DNA of 23,326 bases from CAG-1031 sp964391735 (GCA_964391735.1 CAYMNF010000033.1:1-23326); one strand, 5' to 3'; positions 1 to 8,152 are shown, counted from the stretch's first letter. Translations and numbers: made by a program. The notes: generated from the letters alone by a model not told the origin.

Positions 1-79
1 TCCTGACAAATATAGGTATCTGCCCTCTATTATGCAACGCCAACCACCTTGACGTGGGTGAAAATTGCGCTAAATTGAG

Positions 80-87
80 TAACTTTG
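80..87 (+). promoter_or_regulatory. Bacteroidetes -7 box upstream of pdxA
   Basis: TAACTTTG matches the Bacteroidetes -7 consensus TAnnTTTG. It lies 21 bases before the ATG at 109 and overlaps the in-frame TTG at 85, which argues that translation begins at 109. No convincing -33 TTTG lies 19-21 bp upstream (nearest TTG motifs are at 65 and 49), so the assignment is partial. Confidence 0.5.
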
Positions 88-108
88 CCGTTGATTGATA
101 ACAAAAAT

Positions 109-1260
109 ATGTCAGATACAAATCGAAAACTGCGCATAGGCATAACCCTGGGCGACCCCAACGGTGTCGGCCCTGAGGTTGTGATAAAGGCTTTGAATGA
201 CTCACGGATACTTGAGGGGATGACCCCCGTGGTATACGGTGACCCCAATATCGTAAAATTTTACCGTAACGAGTGTGGTATATCCGTTCAGCGAGACACC
301 CCCAACCCGGTTATAATAAACGGGTTTGATGAACTGAAGCCTGAACGCACCAACTTCATCGAGACCGTTGAGGGTGAATTTGCCGTTGAGCCGGGCACCC
401 CGGCCACCGAGGCGGGACGTGTGGCTCTGGCAGCCCTTGAGCGTGCCACAGCCGACCTGAAAAAGGGGGATATCGATGCACTTGTCACCGCCCCCATAGA
501 CAAAGCCACAATCCAGGGCGAGGGGTTCACTTTCCACGGCCACACCGAGTATCTTGAGGATGCCTTGGCACAGGAGGAACGCGACAAAGCCCTGATGGTA
601 CTCATAGCCGATGATTTGCGCGTGGCTGTGGCCACCGGACACATCGCCCTGAAGGATGTGTCCCAAACCCTGTCAAAAGAGCTTATAGTGGAAAAATTGA
701 GGCTTTTTGAGCGCTCCTTGCGTGAGGATTTCATCATCGAGCGGCCTCGTATTGCCGTTTTGGCCCTGAATCCCCACGCCGGGGATGGCGGCCTGATGGG
801 TGATGAGGAGAAGGATATCATACAACCCGCTATCGAGGAGGCGCGCAAGGGGGGCATCGAGGCATACGGCCCATACAGTGCCGACGGATTTTTCGGCGCA
901 CGCTCGCACAAAAAATTTGACGGTGTCCTGGCAATGTATCATGACCAGGGCCTTGCACCCCTCAAGGCATTGGGCATGGACAACGGTGTGAACCTGACAA
1001 CCGGCTTGGCTTTTGTACGCACGTCGCCTGACCATGGTACGGCATACGACATTGCCGGCCGGGGAGTTGCCAACGGCGACTCCATGCGCCAGGCCATTTA
1101 CCTGGCCATCGATGTTGCCCGCAACCGCCGCGCCCACGCCATGCACACCGCCAACCCGTTGAAAAAACAACAGACCGAGCGCCCCGGCCGCCGTGGTCAT
1201 CGCCCCGATGATGCACCGTGGAAAGAATCCGAGGGTCGGTCAGCAAATACCGAGGAATAA
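109..1260 (+). CDS. pdxA: 4-hydroxythreonine-4-phosphate dehydrogenase PdxA
   Basis: PdxA oxidises 4-phosphohydroxy-L-threonine with NAD; the product is condensed by PdxJ with deoxyxylulose phosphate to make pyridoxine 5'-phosphate in the cytosol. The protein opens with the family signature ITLGDPNGVGPEV. It also has FHGHTEYL, ATGHIALKDV, ALNPHAGDGGLMGDEE and MYHDQGLAPLKALG, which supply the metal-binding histidines, and the C-terminal DHGTAYDIAG. A TTG start at 85 is possible, but that codon sits inside the -7 promoter box, so the ATG at 109 (383 residues) is preferred. After the normal end of the fold (around IDVARNRR) there are about 40 extra residues rich in Arg, Pro and Lys, making it longer than the E. 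coli enzyme (329). The stop codon directly abuts the ATG of the next gene, indicating cotranscription. Family certain; the tail is of unknown use. Confidence 0.95.
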   Translation: MSDTNRKLRIGITLGDPNGVGPEVVIKALNDSRILEGMTPVVYGDPNIVKFYRNECGISVQRDTPNPVIINGFDELKPERTNFIETVEGEFAVEPGTPATEAGRVALAALERATADLKKGDIDALVTAPIDKATIQGEGFTFHGHTEYLEDALAQEERDKALMVLIADDLRVAVATGHIALKDVSQTLSKELIVEKLRLFERSLREDFIIERPRIAVLALNPHAGDGGLMGDEEKDIIQPAIEEARKGGIEAYGPYSADGFFGARSHKKFDGVLAMYHDQGLAPLKALGMDNGVNLTTGLAFVRTSPDHGTAYDIAGRGVANGDSMRQAIYLAIDVARNRRAHAMHTANPLKKQQTERPGRRGHRPDDAPWKESEGRSANTEE

Positions 1261-1965
1261 ATGAACTACGCTATAATTGCCGCCGGTGAGGGTTCTCGCT
1301 TGGTCAGTGAGGGGGTAGCCGCCCCCAAGCCGTTGGTTAACCTTGACGGCCGCCCCATGGTCGGGAGGCTCATTGACATCTTCATGCAGAACAATCCCGA
1401 GAGCCTGTCAATTATCGTCAATGAGCAGATGACCGAGGTTGCCGAGTATCTGCGCAGCCGCACATACCCGGTTCCCTTCAATCTTGTTGTCAAGAGCACC
1501 CCCAGCTCCATGCACAGCTTTTGGGAGGTAAGCCGGGGATTTGCCCCCGGCAAGTTCTGCCTCACCACGGTTGATACCATTTTCCGCGCTGAGGATTTTG
1601 CACGTTACATCGGCGCGTTTGAAGCGATGGAGGGTCCCCGCGCCGGCATGATGGCCGTCACCCCCTTTATCGAGGATGAGAAGCCGCTGTACGTCGAGGT
1701 TGACAAGGATAACCGCATCACCGCCTTCTCAGACACGGCAACCTCACACCTTGTCAGCGGTGGCATATACGGCCTGACCTCCCCGTCAGCCCTTGAGGTC
1801 CTGCAGCGGTGCTTTGAAAACGGTGTCAGCCGCATGCGCAACTACCAGCGGGCTCTTGTCGAGGACGGCGAAAACCTACGCGCCTTTGTCATCGACAAAA
1901 TCGTGGATGTCGACCATGCCGATGACATTGCCCGTGCCCGCGCCTTCATTGCCCAAAGTGAATAA
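1261..1965 (+). CDS. Nucleotidyltransferase family protein (sugar-nucleotide / CTP:phosphocholine type)
   Basis: This 234-residue cytosolic protein is an NTP_transferase Rossmann-like enzyme that would join an NTP to a phosphorylated sugar or alcohol and release pyrophosphate. Seen: the N-terminal loop IIAAGEGSRL (GxGxR pyrophosphorylase signature), the lysine motif APKPLVNLDGRPM, and TTVDTIF at about residue 100, whose aspartate is the expected metal ligand. The protein is short, without the left-handed helix domain of GlmU/GlgC, similar to MurU- or LicC-like transferases. The ATG starts at the base after the pdxA stop, so the two are translationally linked, although no pathway link to vitamin B6 is evident. 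A CDP-alcohol phosphotransferase about 12 kb away might use such a product, but nothing in the sequence shows it. Substrate unknown. Confidence 0.85.
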   Translation: MNYAIIAAGEGSRLVSEGVAAPKPLVNLDGRPMVGRLIDIFMQNNPESLSIIVNEQMTEVAEYLRSRTYPVPFNLVVKSTPSSMHSFWEVSRGFAPGKFCLTTVDTIFRAEDFARYIGAFEAMEGPRAGMMAVTPFIEDEKPLYVEVDKDNRITAFSDTATSHLVSGGIYGLTSPSALEVLQRCFENGVSRMRNYQRALVEDGENLRAFVIDKIVDVDHADDIARARAFIAQSE

Positions 1966-2014
1966 AAAAGGCCGTACGGGTCAATAAATCTTTCGCCCTG
2001 AGCGTTATAAGGGT

Positions 2015-2644
2015 ATGAAACGGCTGATTGGATATATTCTGGCGATATTGGCACTGATCTTGCCAACGGTCGCTGCACGTGCCCAGACAGTCGATGCAAC
2101 CGCAACACTGTCACCCCTGAAGAAGCCGGTGCGCGGTCGCTATGTAGCCAATTATCAGGGTGAGGATGTCATTTGGATTGAACTCAGCGAGATTGTATGC
2201 ACCCCCGAGCTGAAGTTCAAGGACAAAAAGGAGGAGGAGTTCTATTGGAAGACTGTGCGCGATGTGCGCAAAGCCCTGCCATACGCCAAGGTGATAAGCG
2301 AGACCCTTGTCGAGACATACGAGTACATAGAGACGCTCCCCGAGAATGAACGCACCGACCATATAAAGCGCATGGAGAGTGAGGTTTTCGCCCAGTACAA
2401 GCCGCAGCTCAAGAAGTTTACCAAGGGTCAGGCCGTGATGCTGTGCAAACTGATAAAACGCGAGACAGACCAAAGCGGTTACAAAATTCTGCAAGCGTTT
2501 CTCGGGTCGTTCCGCGCTACATTCTGGCAGGCGTTCGGGCGCCTGTTCGGTGTGAACCTTAAGACAGATTACAAACCGGGCAGTGACCGCAAGGATGGTA
2601 TAATTGAACGCGTTGCCAGCCAGATTGAGGTGGGACTGTTGTAG
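2015..2644 (+). CDS. DUF4294 family exported protein
   Basis: The 209-residue product starts with a clear signal peptide (MKRLIGYILAILALILPTVAARA, cleavage after ARA), so the mature protein is periplasmic or outer-membrane associated. The mature part has the pattern of the Bacteroidetes family DUF4294: VRGRYVANYQGEDVIWIEL near the start, a charged helical stretch with EEEFYWKTVRDVRKALPYAK, then KRMESEVFAQYKPQLKKFTKGQ and GSFRATFWQAFGRLFGVNLK. There is no lipobox and no catalytic motif that I recognise; the function of the family is not established. It lies 49 bp after the nucleotidyltransferase gene and 49 bp before dapB, on the same strand. Confidence 0.85.
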   Translation: MKRLIGYILAILALILPTVAARAQTVDATATLSPLKKPVRGRYVANYQGEDVIWIELSEIVCTPELKFKDKKEEEFYWKTVRDVRKALPYAKVISETLVETYEYIETLPENERTDHIKRMESEVFAQYKPQLKKFTKGQAVMLCKLIKRETDQSGYKILQAFLGSFRATFWQAFGRLFGVNLKTDYKPGSDRKDGIIERVASQIEVGLL

Positions 2645-2693
2645 CCACCCGAGTTGCTGCCCCTATTGACACAGAATAATTTTTTTTAGAGAG

Positions 2694-3425
2694 ATGAAGA
2701 TAGCCCTTATCGGATACGGCAAAATGGGAAAAGCCATTGAGGCCGCCGCCCTTGAGCGTGGACATGAGATTGTGGCCCGCATTGATGTTGATAACCTTGA
2801 CCGGCTAACCTCCCCCGAGGTCAGGAGTGCCGATGTTGCCATCGAGTTTACCACCCCCTCAACGGCTGTTGCCAACTACAAGGCCCTTATAGGCGCCGGT
2901 GTGCCCGTGGTGAGCGGCACAACCGGGTGGCGCGACAGGGCTGCTGAGGTTGAGGCACTTGTTGCCGACACCCCCGGTGCGCGCTTTTTCTGGGCATCAA
3001 ACTACAGTGTGGGCGTGAATATCTTCTTCAGGATGAACCGTGCTCTTGCCAAGGCTATGGAACGTTTGGGCGCGTACACACCGAGTGTACATGAGGTGCA
3101 CCATATCCACAAGCTTGATCATCCCAGCGGCACCGCCGTATCGGTGGCTGAGGATATTTGCAAAAATCTGTCGCGTGTTGACGGCTGGACCGAGGAGTAT
3201 ACCCCCGGCAAGATAGCCGTGAGCCATGAGAGGGTGGGGGAGACCCCCGGGACGCACCGCGTGACGTGGGATAGCGAGACCGATGTCATACGCCTGGAAC
3301 ATGAGTCACGGTCACGCAAGGCATTAGCCGCCGGTGCTGTGATGGCCGCTGAGTGGCTGAACACGGCAGGCCCGGGGCTGTATGGCATGGAGGATATGCT
3401 CGATGGGGTTCTCGGCCCGGAATAA
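2694..3425 (+). CDS. dapB: 4-hydroxy-tetrahydrodipicolinate reductase DapB
   Basis: DapB reduces 4-hydroxy-tetrahydrodipicolinate with NAD(P)H on the way to meso-diaminopimelate and lysine, feeding peptidoglycan synthesis in the cytosol. The 243-residue protein has the N-terminal nucleotide-binding loop IALIGYGKMGKAIE, EFTTPSTAVANY, the GTTGW motif, and the substrate/catalytic signature HEVHHIHKLDHPSGTA with the paired histidines, catalytic lysine and PSGTA. The length is usual for the compact Bacteroidetes enzyme. The ATG follows a purine-rich AGAGAG. It ends 5 bp from the convergent end of the small membrane protein gene at 3431. A TTG with a 20-bp spacer and TAATTTTT (2654-2684) could be its own promoter, but this would leave almost no leader, so cotranscription with the genes upstream is equally likely. 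Confidence 0.95.
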   Translation: MKIALIGYGKMGKAIEAAALERGHEIVARIDVDNLDRLTSPEVRSADVAIEFTTPSTAVANYKALIGAGVPVVSGTTGWRDRAAEVEALVADTPGARFFWASNYSVGVNIFFRMNRALAKAMERLGAYTPSVHEVHHIHKLDHPSGTAVSVAEDICKNLSRVDGWTEEYTPGKIAVSHERVGETPGTHRVTWDSETDVIRLEHESRSRKALAAGAVMAAEWLNTAGPGLYGMEDMLDGVLGPE

Positions 3426-3430
3426 CCCCC

Positions 3431-3703
3431 TCAGGGAATCAGCGGGGAGGTGACAAGGAGCCACATAGCGGCGGTGGTTAGCCACATCACCACCATCAGC
3501 AGCCACGTCATGTATGGGCGTTGCTGCCAGGACAGCCATGCCAACCAGCCCGAAATCGCCATATAGAAGGGGTAGCCCCACACCAGGGTGCGGGCTATGG
3601 AGGGCTGAGCCGGGCATCGGGACAACAGCTCGGGGGTGGCGAACAGCGGCAAGCACGATAAGACGATGAGCACGGTTACCCAAACCGGAGTTTTACGCAT
3701 CAT
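3431..3703 (-). CDS. Small hypothetical membrane protein
   Basis: This 90-residue protein has three hydrophobic segments (about residues 7-23, 43-60 and 65-83), rich in Trp, Leu and Met, with a short polar loop RCPAQPSIAR between the first two. That predicts a three-helix inner-membrane protein. I do not recognise a family. Its first ATG overlaps the stop of the SDR gene as ATGA, so it is translated as the last cistron of the thioredoxin-SDR operon. A second Met follows immediately (MM). Codon use resembles its neighbours, which supports a real gene. Function unknown; an accessory of the upstream SDR is an inference from position only. Confidence 0.65.
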   Translation of the reverse strand: MMRKTPVWVTVLIVLSCLPLFATPELLSRCPAQPSIARTLVWGYPFYMAISGWLAWLSWQQRPYMTWLLMVVMWLTTAAMWLLVTSPLIP

Positions 3704-4731
3704 TTCTTAGTTGATTTTTTATTGCGCCCGGCGCGTTTCTCCTCGCGGTAACGTTTCACCACCTCCGCTATCCCTTCGGCTAAGGAGACGCGGGGAGCAA
3801 ACCCGAAGTCATTGACGGCAGGGGTGACGTCACAATCCCAGTTGCGCTGCCGCAGAATGCGGTATTTGTCGGGGTTGAGGGTAACCGCTTTGTGTTGCAG
3901 AGCACCGAATTTACCGCTCACTGCGCAAGCTATACGGGCCATCCACAGGGGTAACCTCACCGGCAACACCAGTTTGCGCCCTAACGCTTTCTTGACAATG
4001 TTGCGGAACTGGGCCTGTGTGTATGCCCGGCGCTCAGCCACGATATATTTGTGGTGCAGTGGAGCGCGTTCAAGGGCATCATACACCGCGCGGGCCAAAT
4101 CCTCGACATATATAAAGGTGAGGAGCTGACGCTTGAAACCCACGCCAAAGTCTATGCCGCGGTCGATTGCTTTCACCATCATCAGGTAATCCTGCTCATG
4201 CGGGCCATAGACACCTGTGGGACGCAGAATAATCCAGGGGACATCGGGCGACATCTCCAGCAGCGTCTCGGTTTTGATTTTCGACAACCCATAACGTGTG
4301 TTGGGTTCCGGCACCATGCTGTCGCGCATGGGCGTGTAGCGGCGTTCGTCACCGGGCCCTAAAGCACTAAGCGACGACATGTACACAAAGCGCTCAGGCA
4401 TGCGCCCCTCCCGACGCAGGACATCAAGGAACGTGCGCACGTAACCAAAGTTTATGCGGTTGAAGTCCAGGAAGTTGACGCATTTTGTTGCCCCAAGATT
4501 CCAGACAATCCAGTCAAAGGCCGGGGCCCGGCGCAGGGCTTGAGCCAACGCCGCGGGGTCCTCATAGTCCAACTCAAGGAAGTTGAGGCCCGGCTCCTGC
4601 AGAAACCGACGGGAGGTGGTGGGGCGCACACCGCACCACACCTCATATCCGCGCCTGAGGCCCTCAGAGGCAATAAAACCACCGATAAAGCCCCCGGCGC
4701 CGACAATCAGCACCTTCTTTGGTTGGCTCAT
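3700..4731 (-). CDS. NAD-dependent epimerase/dehydratase (extended SDR)
   Basis: The 343-residue protein is an extended short-chain dehydrogenase. The N-terminal Rossmann motif is VGAGGFIGGFIA (G11, G14, G17), followed by the acidic pair in LELDYEDP (about residue 55), the SSLSALG strand with the catalytic serine/threonine region near 119-122, and Tyr147-x3-Lys151 in RYGLSKIKTE. RPTGVYGPHEQD completes the family pattern. Such enzymes act on NDP-sugars or on steroid- or flavonoid-like substrates; nothing here fixes the substrate. Both ends overlap neighbours as ATGA: the start with the stop of the thioredoxin gene, the stop with the start of the small membrane protein. The C-terminus is strongly basic (KRYREEKRAGRNKKSTKK). 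Confidence 0.88.
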   Translation of the reverse strand: MSQPKKVLIVGAGGFIGGFIASEGLRRGYEVWCGVRPTTSRRFLQEPGLNFLELDYEDPAALAQALRRAPAFDWIVWNLGATKCVNFLDFNRINFGYVRTFLDVLRREGRMPERFVYMSSLSALGPGDERRYTPMRDSMVPEPNTRYGLSKIKTETLLEMSPDVPWIILRPTGVYGPHEQDYLMMVKAIDRGIDFGVGFKRQLLTFIYVEDLARAVYDALERAPLHHKYIVAERRAYTQAQFRNIVKKALGRKLVLPVRLPLWMARIACAVSGKFGALQHKAVTLNPDKYRILRQRNWDCDVTPAVNDFGFAPRVSLAEGIAEVVKRYREEKRAGRNKKSTKK

Positions 4732-5174
4732 TTCAACGCCTCGGTAATGAATGCCGTGAATTGGTCAAGGTCCATGTATCCAACCTCAGACTTAACCGTC
4801 CCGTCGGGGTACAGAACTGATATTTGCGGGATGCCCTGCACGCCAAAAGCTTGGGCCAGGCCGGGATAGTTGTCAACGTTCACAGAAATAAATTTGGCTT
4901 GTGCCGGCCACTTCTCGGCCACTGTGTGGAACACGGGCTTGAAGGCACGGCAGGGGCCGCACCAATCGGCATTGAAATCAATCACAATAGGTACTGAGGT
5001 CGGTTTCAGCTCATCGGCTCCGCTCCATACCTCAACGGCGGGGTCGGCGTTGTTCACCGTCTCCATATCGTTCTCTACCGCCGTTTGGCTTTGCGCATCA
5101 ATGGCCGATGCACGGTTGCCGCATGCACACAGTGTCACCGCAAATATGGCGGTCATAATCTTCAGTGATTTCAT
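4728..5174 (-). CDS. Thioredoxin-fold lipoprotein
   Basis: A 148-residue thioredoxin-family protein that would act as a thiol-disulfide reductant or oxidant at the periplasmic face. The N-terminal hydrophobic segment ends in a lipobox-like LCAC, giving Cys18 as the lipidated residue. A polar linker of about 40 residues leads into the thioredoxin domain. The active site is DWCGPC (Cys72, Cys75), and the conserved cis-proline is in GIPQISV (Pro116). The domain ends with a short helix ITEALK. The lipobox has Cys at -2, which is unusual, so secretion by cleavage is an alternative. It is the first gene of an ATGA-overlapping trio (SDR, membrane protein). The ATG lies about 76 bases below a TAGTTTTG promoter box, in an A-rich leader. 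Confidence 0.88.
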   Translation of the reverse strand: MKSLKIMTAIFAVTLCACGNRASAIDAQSQTAVENDMETVNNADPAVEVWSGADELKPTSVPIVIDFNADWCGPCRAFKPVFHTVAEKWPAQAKFISVNVDNYPGLAQAFGVQGIPQISVLYPDGTVKSEVGYMDLDQFTAFITEALK

Positions 5175-5249
5175 CTCTATTGTCAGTTTTTTGGTTTTTT
5201 ATACTTGTGGAGAGGCAGGGGAGCAAGCTCACAGCTTGTACCCGCCTTG

Positions 5250-5257
5250 CAAAACTA
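5250..5257 (-). promoter_or_regulatory. -7 box for the thioredoxin-SDR operon
   Basis: On the minus strand this reads TAGTTTTG, matching TAnnTTTG. It lies in the 129-bp gap between hemD and the thioredoxin gene and leaves a leader of about 70 bases. The upstream region is T-rich but has no clear TTTG at the right distance. Confidence 0.4.
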
Positions 5258-5303
5258 ACAAAAAAGAATGAGAAAAAGTTATCTGCAGCCGTTTTTCAGG
5301 TGC

Positions 5304-6047
5304 TTATTTTTGAGACTTGAGATAGGCATCAATGGCTGCGGGCATCGACGGGGCCGTGGGGGTGGGGGCCTCAAGGTCCAGGCGCAACCCGGCATCGCGC
5401 ACCGCCTGGGCGGTGGTGGGGCCGAAGGTGGCTATGCGTATGTCTCCCTGCTCAAAGTCGGGAAAATTCTTGAGCAGCGAGTGTATGCCGATGGGGCTGA
5501 AGAATACAAGCATATCATAGTCAAACGGCTCATCGGGGGTGAAGTCGTTTGAGACCGTGCGGTACAACACGGCCTTGGTAATGTTGGCATTGGTGTTGTC
5601 AAGTACCGTAACGTCATCCTTGTTGGCCTCGGCAACGATATACAGGTACTTCTCTTTGTTATGCTTGGTGATGGCCGGCAGCAGGTCGTCAAGCTTGCCC
5701 GTGTTGCCGTGGAAAATCTTGCGCTTGCGGTATACGGTGTATTTTTGCAGGTAAAGGGCTATGGTCTCTGAGGTGCAAAAATACTTCATGGTGTCGGGGA
5801 TGTTGATCCTCAACTCCTTGCAGAGGTTGAAAAAGTGGTCAACAGCTGTTTTTGCCGTGAAGATGATGGCTGTAAAGTCGTTGATGTTGATTTTTGACTG
5901 ACGAAATTCACGTGATGACAAGCCTTCAACTTTTATGAAAGGGCGGAAAACCAGTTTTAGCCCGTGACGCTTTGCAACATCAAAATAAGGGGACTTATCA
6001 GAGGTCGGTTGCGGTTGGGAAACAAGTACTTTTTTAACTTTCGACAT
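5304..6047 (-). CDS. hemD: Uroporphyrinogen-III synthase HemD
   Basis: HemD cyclises hydroxymethylbilane with inversion of ring D to give uroporphyrinogen III, the branch point for haem and corrinoids, in the cytosol. At 247 residues the protein has the usual length. It begins KVKKVLVSQPQPTSDKSPYFD, carries TAIIFTAKTAVDHFF (the SxxAV-type loop of the family), KYFCTSETIALYL in the middle and FFSPIGIHSLLKNFP followed by IATFGPTTAQAVRDAGL in the second lobe, the typical HemD ending. Sequence identity across this family is low, so the call rests on these spaced motifs and on the neighbour: DUF4271 lies immediately upstream, an arrangement usual in Bacteroidales. An internal promoter box at 6186-6193 may give it separate expression. 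Confidence 0.88.
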   Translation of the reverse strand: MSKVKKVLVSQPQPTSDKSPYFDVAKRHGLKLVFRPFIKVEGLSSREFRQSKININDFTAIIFTAKTAVDHFFNLCKELRINIPDTMKYFCTSETIALYLQKYTVYRKRKIFHGNTGKLDDLLPAITKHNKEKYLYIVAEANKDDVTVLDNTNANITKAVLYRTVSNDFTPDEPFDYDMLVFFSPIGIHSLLKNFPDFEQGDIRIATFGPTTAQAVRDAGLRLDLEAPTPTAPSMPAAIDAYLKSQK

Positions 6048-6127
6048 TTTGTAAGCTGTTATGTGTGAATTTTAGAAGGCCAACAGTGGCAAGTTCGTTA
6101 TTCAGCAATACTTTGACTGATAATGAG

Positions 6128-6919
6128 TTATGCCAAATTATCAGCTAAGCGCCACAACACCCAGAGAGGTGCAACTTCAAGGGTGCAAAGGTACAAAATA
6201 AAATAACTCAATGAATAAAAACCGTCATAAAAAAGTCTAAATCCCTTTACAATAAATGTAAGGCGCGCGGTCATATACATTATCACCCCCAGCGAGAAGA
6301 AGAAAGTGCCGCCCGCGGGAACAAAAAGCACCAGCAGGGCGGGGATTGCCAATCCGGGCCCCAACAGGGACTGCGTAGCCACAAACCCACGCATGTACAG
6401 ACGTCGGCCCTCGGGGTCGCTGAAGGTGTATCCCAGGGTCCAGTATGCGGCAATCTGCAGGGCCAGATACACCGCCGCCCCGGCAGTGAGGGCCATCACA
6501 GCCATCGGTGTGGCAGACCCGTTGGTGCGGGAGGCGAGCAGAACCCCTTCACAGACGGCGGTGAGGATAAAAAGCACCATGGCTGTACGGCTCTCGCCGT
6601 ATCCATGGTCATCAAACAGTGATGCCCGCCGGCGCACATTCCAGCAGTCCTCAAACAGCGTGGCGAATGCTGCGCGGCAGTATTTAAAGTTAAGCGATAT
6701 CAGCAGCAAGGTCCCCAGCATCAGGGTCATTACGCCGGCATGGTTGCCAAGCATCTGTTGGCGCGCTATGGGTTGAAGGCCGTCGGTGTACGGGGGGCGT
6801 ACCTCGGCCTGCAGCTGCGTGGGCGTTGTCTGTGGCTGCGCTACCTGTTGCTGCGGAGCGGGGACGGGGAGGGGGACACTGTCCCAAGCTGTGACCTGTG
6901 TTGTATCCTGTTCCCTCAT
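6128..6919 (-). CDS. DUF4271 family integral membrane protein
   Basis: 263 residues. The first 50 or so are polar and Pro/Gln-rich and probably cytoplasmic. The rest contains about six hydrophobic segments (near 62-78, 110-128, 135-155, 180-203, 207-228 and 235-255). The segment FKYCRAAFATLFEDCWNVRRRASLFDD after the first helix, and the ending GFRLFYDGFYSLSYFILYLCTLEVAPLWVLW, are characteristic of the Bacteroidetes family DUF4271. The function of the family is unknown. It lies 22 bp after the LOG gene and 80 bp before hemD on the same strand, and very likely belongs to a ribE-LOG-DUF4271-hemD transcription unit. No catalytic motif is visible. Confidence 0.85.
   Translation of the reverse strand: MREQDTTQVTAWDSVPLPVPAPQQQVAQPQTTPTQLQAEVRPPYTDGLQPIARQQMLGNHAGVMTLMLGTLLLISLNFKYCRAAFATLFEDCWNVRRRASLFDDHGYGESRTAMVLFILTAVCEGVLLASRTNGSATPMAVMALTAGAAVYLALQIAAYWTLGYTFSDPEGRRLYMRGFVATQSLLGPGLAIPALLVLFVPAGGTFFFSLGVIMYMTARLTFIVKGFRLFYDGFYSLSYFILYLCTLEVAPLWVLWRLADNLA
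6186..6193 (-). promoter_or_regulatory. Possible internal promoter for hemD
   Basis: Inside the end of the DUF4271 reading frame the minus strand reads TACCTTTG followed by CACC, a strong TAnnTTTG match. The nearest TTG lies only 15 bp upstream, shorter than usual, so support is partial. A transcript from here would have a leader of about 130 bases before hemD. Confidence 0.3.
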
Positions 6920-6941
6920 AGGTTATCCCTTTCCCGCCGCG

Positions 6942-7541
6942 TTATTGAGCGGGATTGTCCTCAATCTTTTGCGTGAAGGGGGTGTGCGTGTCGGGCAGCA
7001 GTGCCAACTCCACGGCTGTGTGCACGTCGTCGGTAACGGTGAACAGCTCCATGTGGTCGGCGTTCATGTATCCGCCGGCCAGTGCGTTGCGTATCTGGGT
7101 GAGCAGGGGCTCATAATACCCGCCGATGTTCATCAGCACTATTTGGCCGTGCCACAGCCCCAGTTGTCGCCAGGTGATGGCCTCGAGGACCTCCTCAAAT
7201 GTGCCGAACCCGCCGGGGAAGCAAATGACGCTCATGGCGCAGCGCAGCATGGTCTCTTTGCGCTCATGCATATCCTCGGTAATGAGGCGCTCAGACAGCC
7301 CCTGGTGAGCCCATCCTCGGTCAATCATGAAGGCGGGCAGAACACCCACGGCGCGACCTCCGGCCCGCAGGGCACCATCAATGGCCGCCCCCATTACGCC
7401 TGAGCGGCCCCCGCCGCACATCAGGGTTATCCCATGGCGGGCCAGCAACTCGCCGCATGTCTCGGCCGATTTCAAAACCGGGGCAGGGATGTGGGCCGAG
7501 GAGGCCCCGTATATCGTTACTATGCGTTCTTTTTCAGTCAT
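6942..7541 (-). CDS. LOG-family / TIGR00730 Rossmann-fold protein (possible nucleoside 5'-monophosphate phosphoribohydrolase)
   Basis: The 199-residue protein matches the LOG (lysine-decarboxylase-like) family: IVTIYGASSAH at the start, TLMCGGGRSGVMGAAIDGAL around residue 40, the conserved SERLITEDMHERK with the HERK motif, and the signature PGGFGTFEEVLEAITWRQLG. Characterised members cleave the N-glycosidic bond of cytokinin riboside monophosphates or AMP-like nucleotides; the older name lysine decarboxylase is wrong for the group. It should be a soluble dimer. Its start overlaps the ribE stop as ATGA, so it is translated behind riboflavin synthase. The true substrate here is not determined by the sequence. 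Confidence 0.9.
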   Translation of the reverse strand: MTEKERIVTIYGASSAHIPAPVLKSAETCGELLARHGITLMCGGGRSGVMGAAIDGALRAGGRAVGVLPAFMIDRGWAHQGLSERLITEDMHERKETMLRCAMSVICFPGGFGTFEEVLEAITWRQLGLWHGQIVLMNIGGYYEPLLTQIRNALAGGYMNADHMELFTVTDDVHTAVELALLPDTHTPFTQKIEDNPAQ

Positions 7542-8152
7542 TTTTGATTGTTTCCGGGGATAAGACGTGCAATGTACTTACCGATAATGTCAAACTCAAT
7601 GTTGGCACGGTCACCGGGGCGCAGGTCGCCAAGATTGGTGATGTCCAGGGTGTAGGGTATCAGGGCAACTGCAAAAGATTTGCCGACGGCATCGCACACC
7701 GTCAGGCTCACGCCGTTGACGGTCACCGACCCTTTCTCAACCGTTACGTATCCGCGACGTTCAAGCTCGGGGTCAACGTCATACTCAAAAAACAGCTTGC
7801 GGCTGCCGTCAAACTCCTCAATGCGGGTAAGGGTTGCGGTGGTGTCGACATGCCCTTGCACGATGTGCCCGTCCAGGCGGTCATCGATTTTTATGCAGCG
7901 TTCAAGGTTGATGCGGCTTCCCGGTTTCAGGTCGCCGAGGTTGCTGCGCTTCAGGGTCTCGTCAATGGCCGTCACGGTGTAGGTGTCATCGCCGTGCAGC
8001 TCAACAACCGTCAGGCACACGCCATTGTGGGCAACGCTTTGGTCGGGGTGTAACTCTCTGGCAAAGGTGCACTTTATGCGCAGGTCAACATTGCCTCCCT
8101 TACGGGTAACGGCGGTGACAGTGCCCGCTTCTTCCACTATTCCTGAGAACAT
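7538..8152 (-). CDS. ribE: Riboflavin synthase (alpha subunit)
   Basis: The enzyme dismutates two molecules of 6,7-dimethyl-8-ribityllumazine to riboflavin and a pyrimidine in the cytosol. The start MFSGIVEEAGTV is the canonical N-terminus, so the ATG at 8152 is chosen, although the frame stays open further upstream. The result is 204 residues, normal for the family. Two lumazine-binding beta-barrel repeats are visible: the first holds NGVCLTVVE and a GSRINLERC strand, the second begins LDGHIVQGHVD and contains VNGVSLTVCDAVG and GDRANIEFDIIGKYIARL. A good promoter (TTG, 20 bp, TAACTTTG) gives a leader of about 33 bases. The stop overlaps the LOG start as ATGA. I see no FMN riboswitch in this short leader. 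Confidence 0.95.
   Translation of the reverse strand: MFSGIVEEAGTVTAVTRKGGNVDLRIKCTFARELHPDQSVAHNGVCLTVVELHGDDTYTVTAIDETLKRSNLGDLKPGSRINLERCIKIDDRLDGHIVQGHVDTTATLTRIEEFDGSRKLFFEYDVDPELERRGYVTVEKGSVTVNGVSLTVCDAVGKSFAVALIPYTLDITNLGDLRPGDRANIEFDIIGKYIARLIPGNNQK

Noticed and set aside
85..108. Earlier TTG start for pdxA adding eight residues
   Set aside because: The TTG lies within the TAACTTTG promoter box, and the ATG at 109 gives the normal N-terminus.
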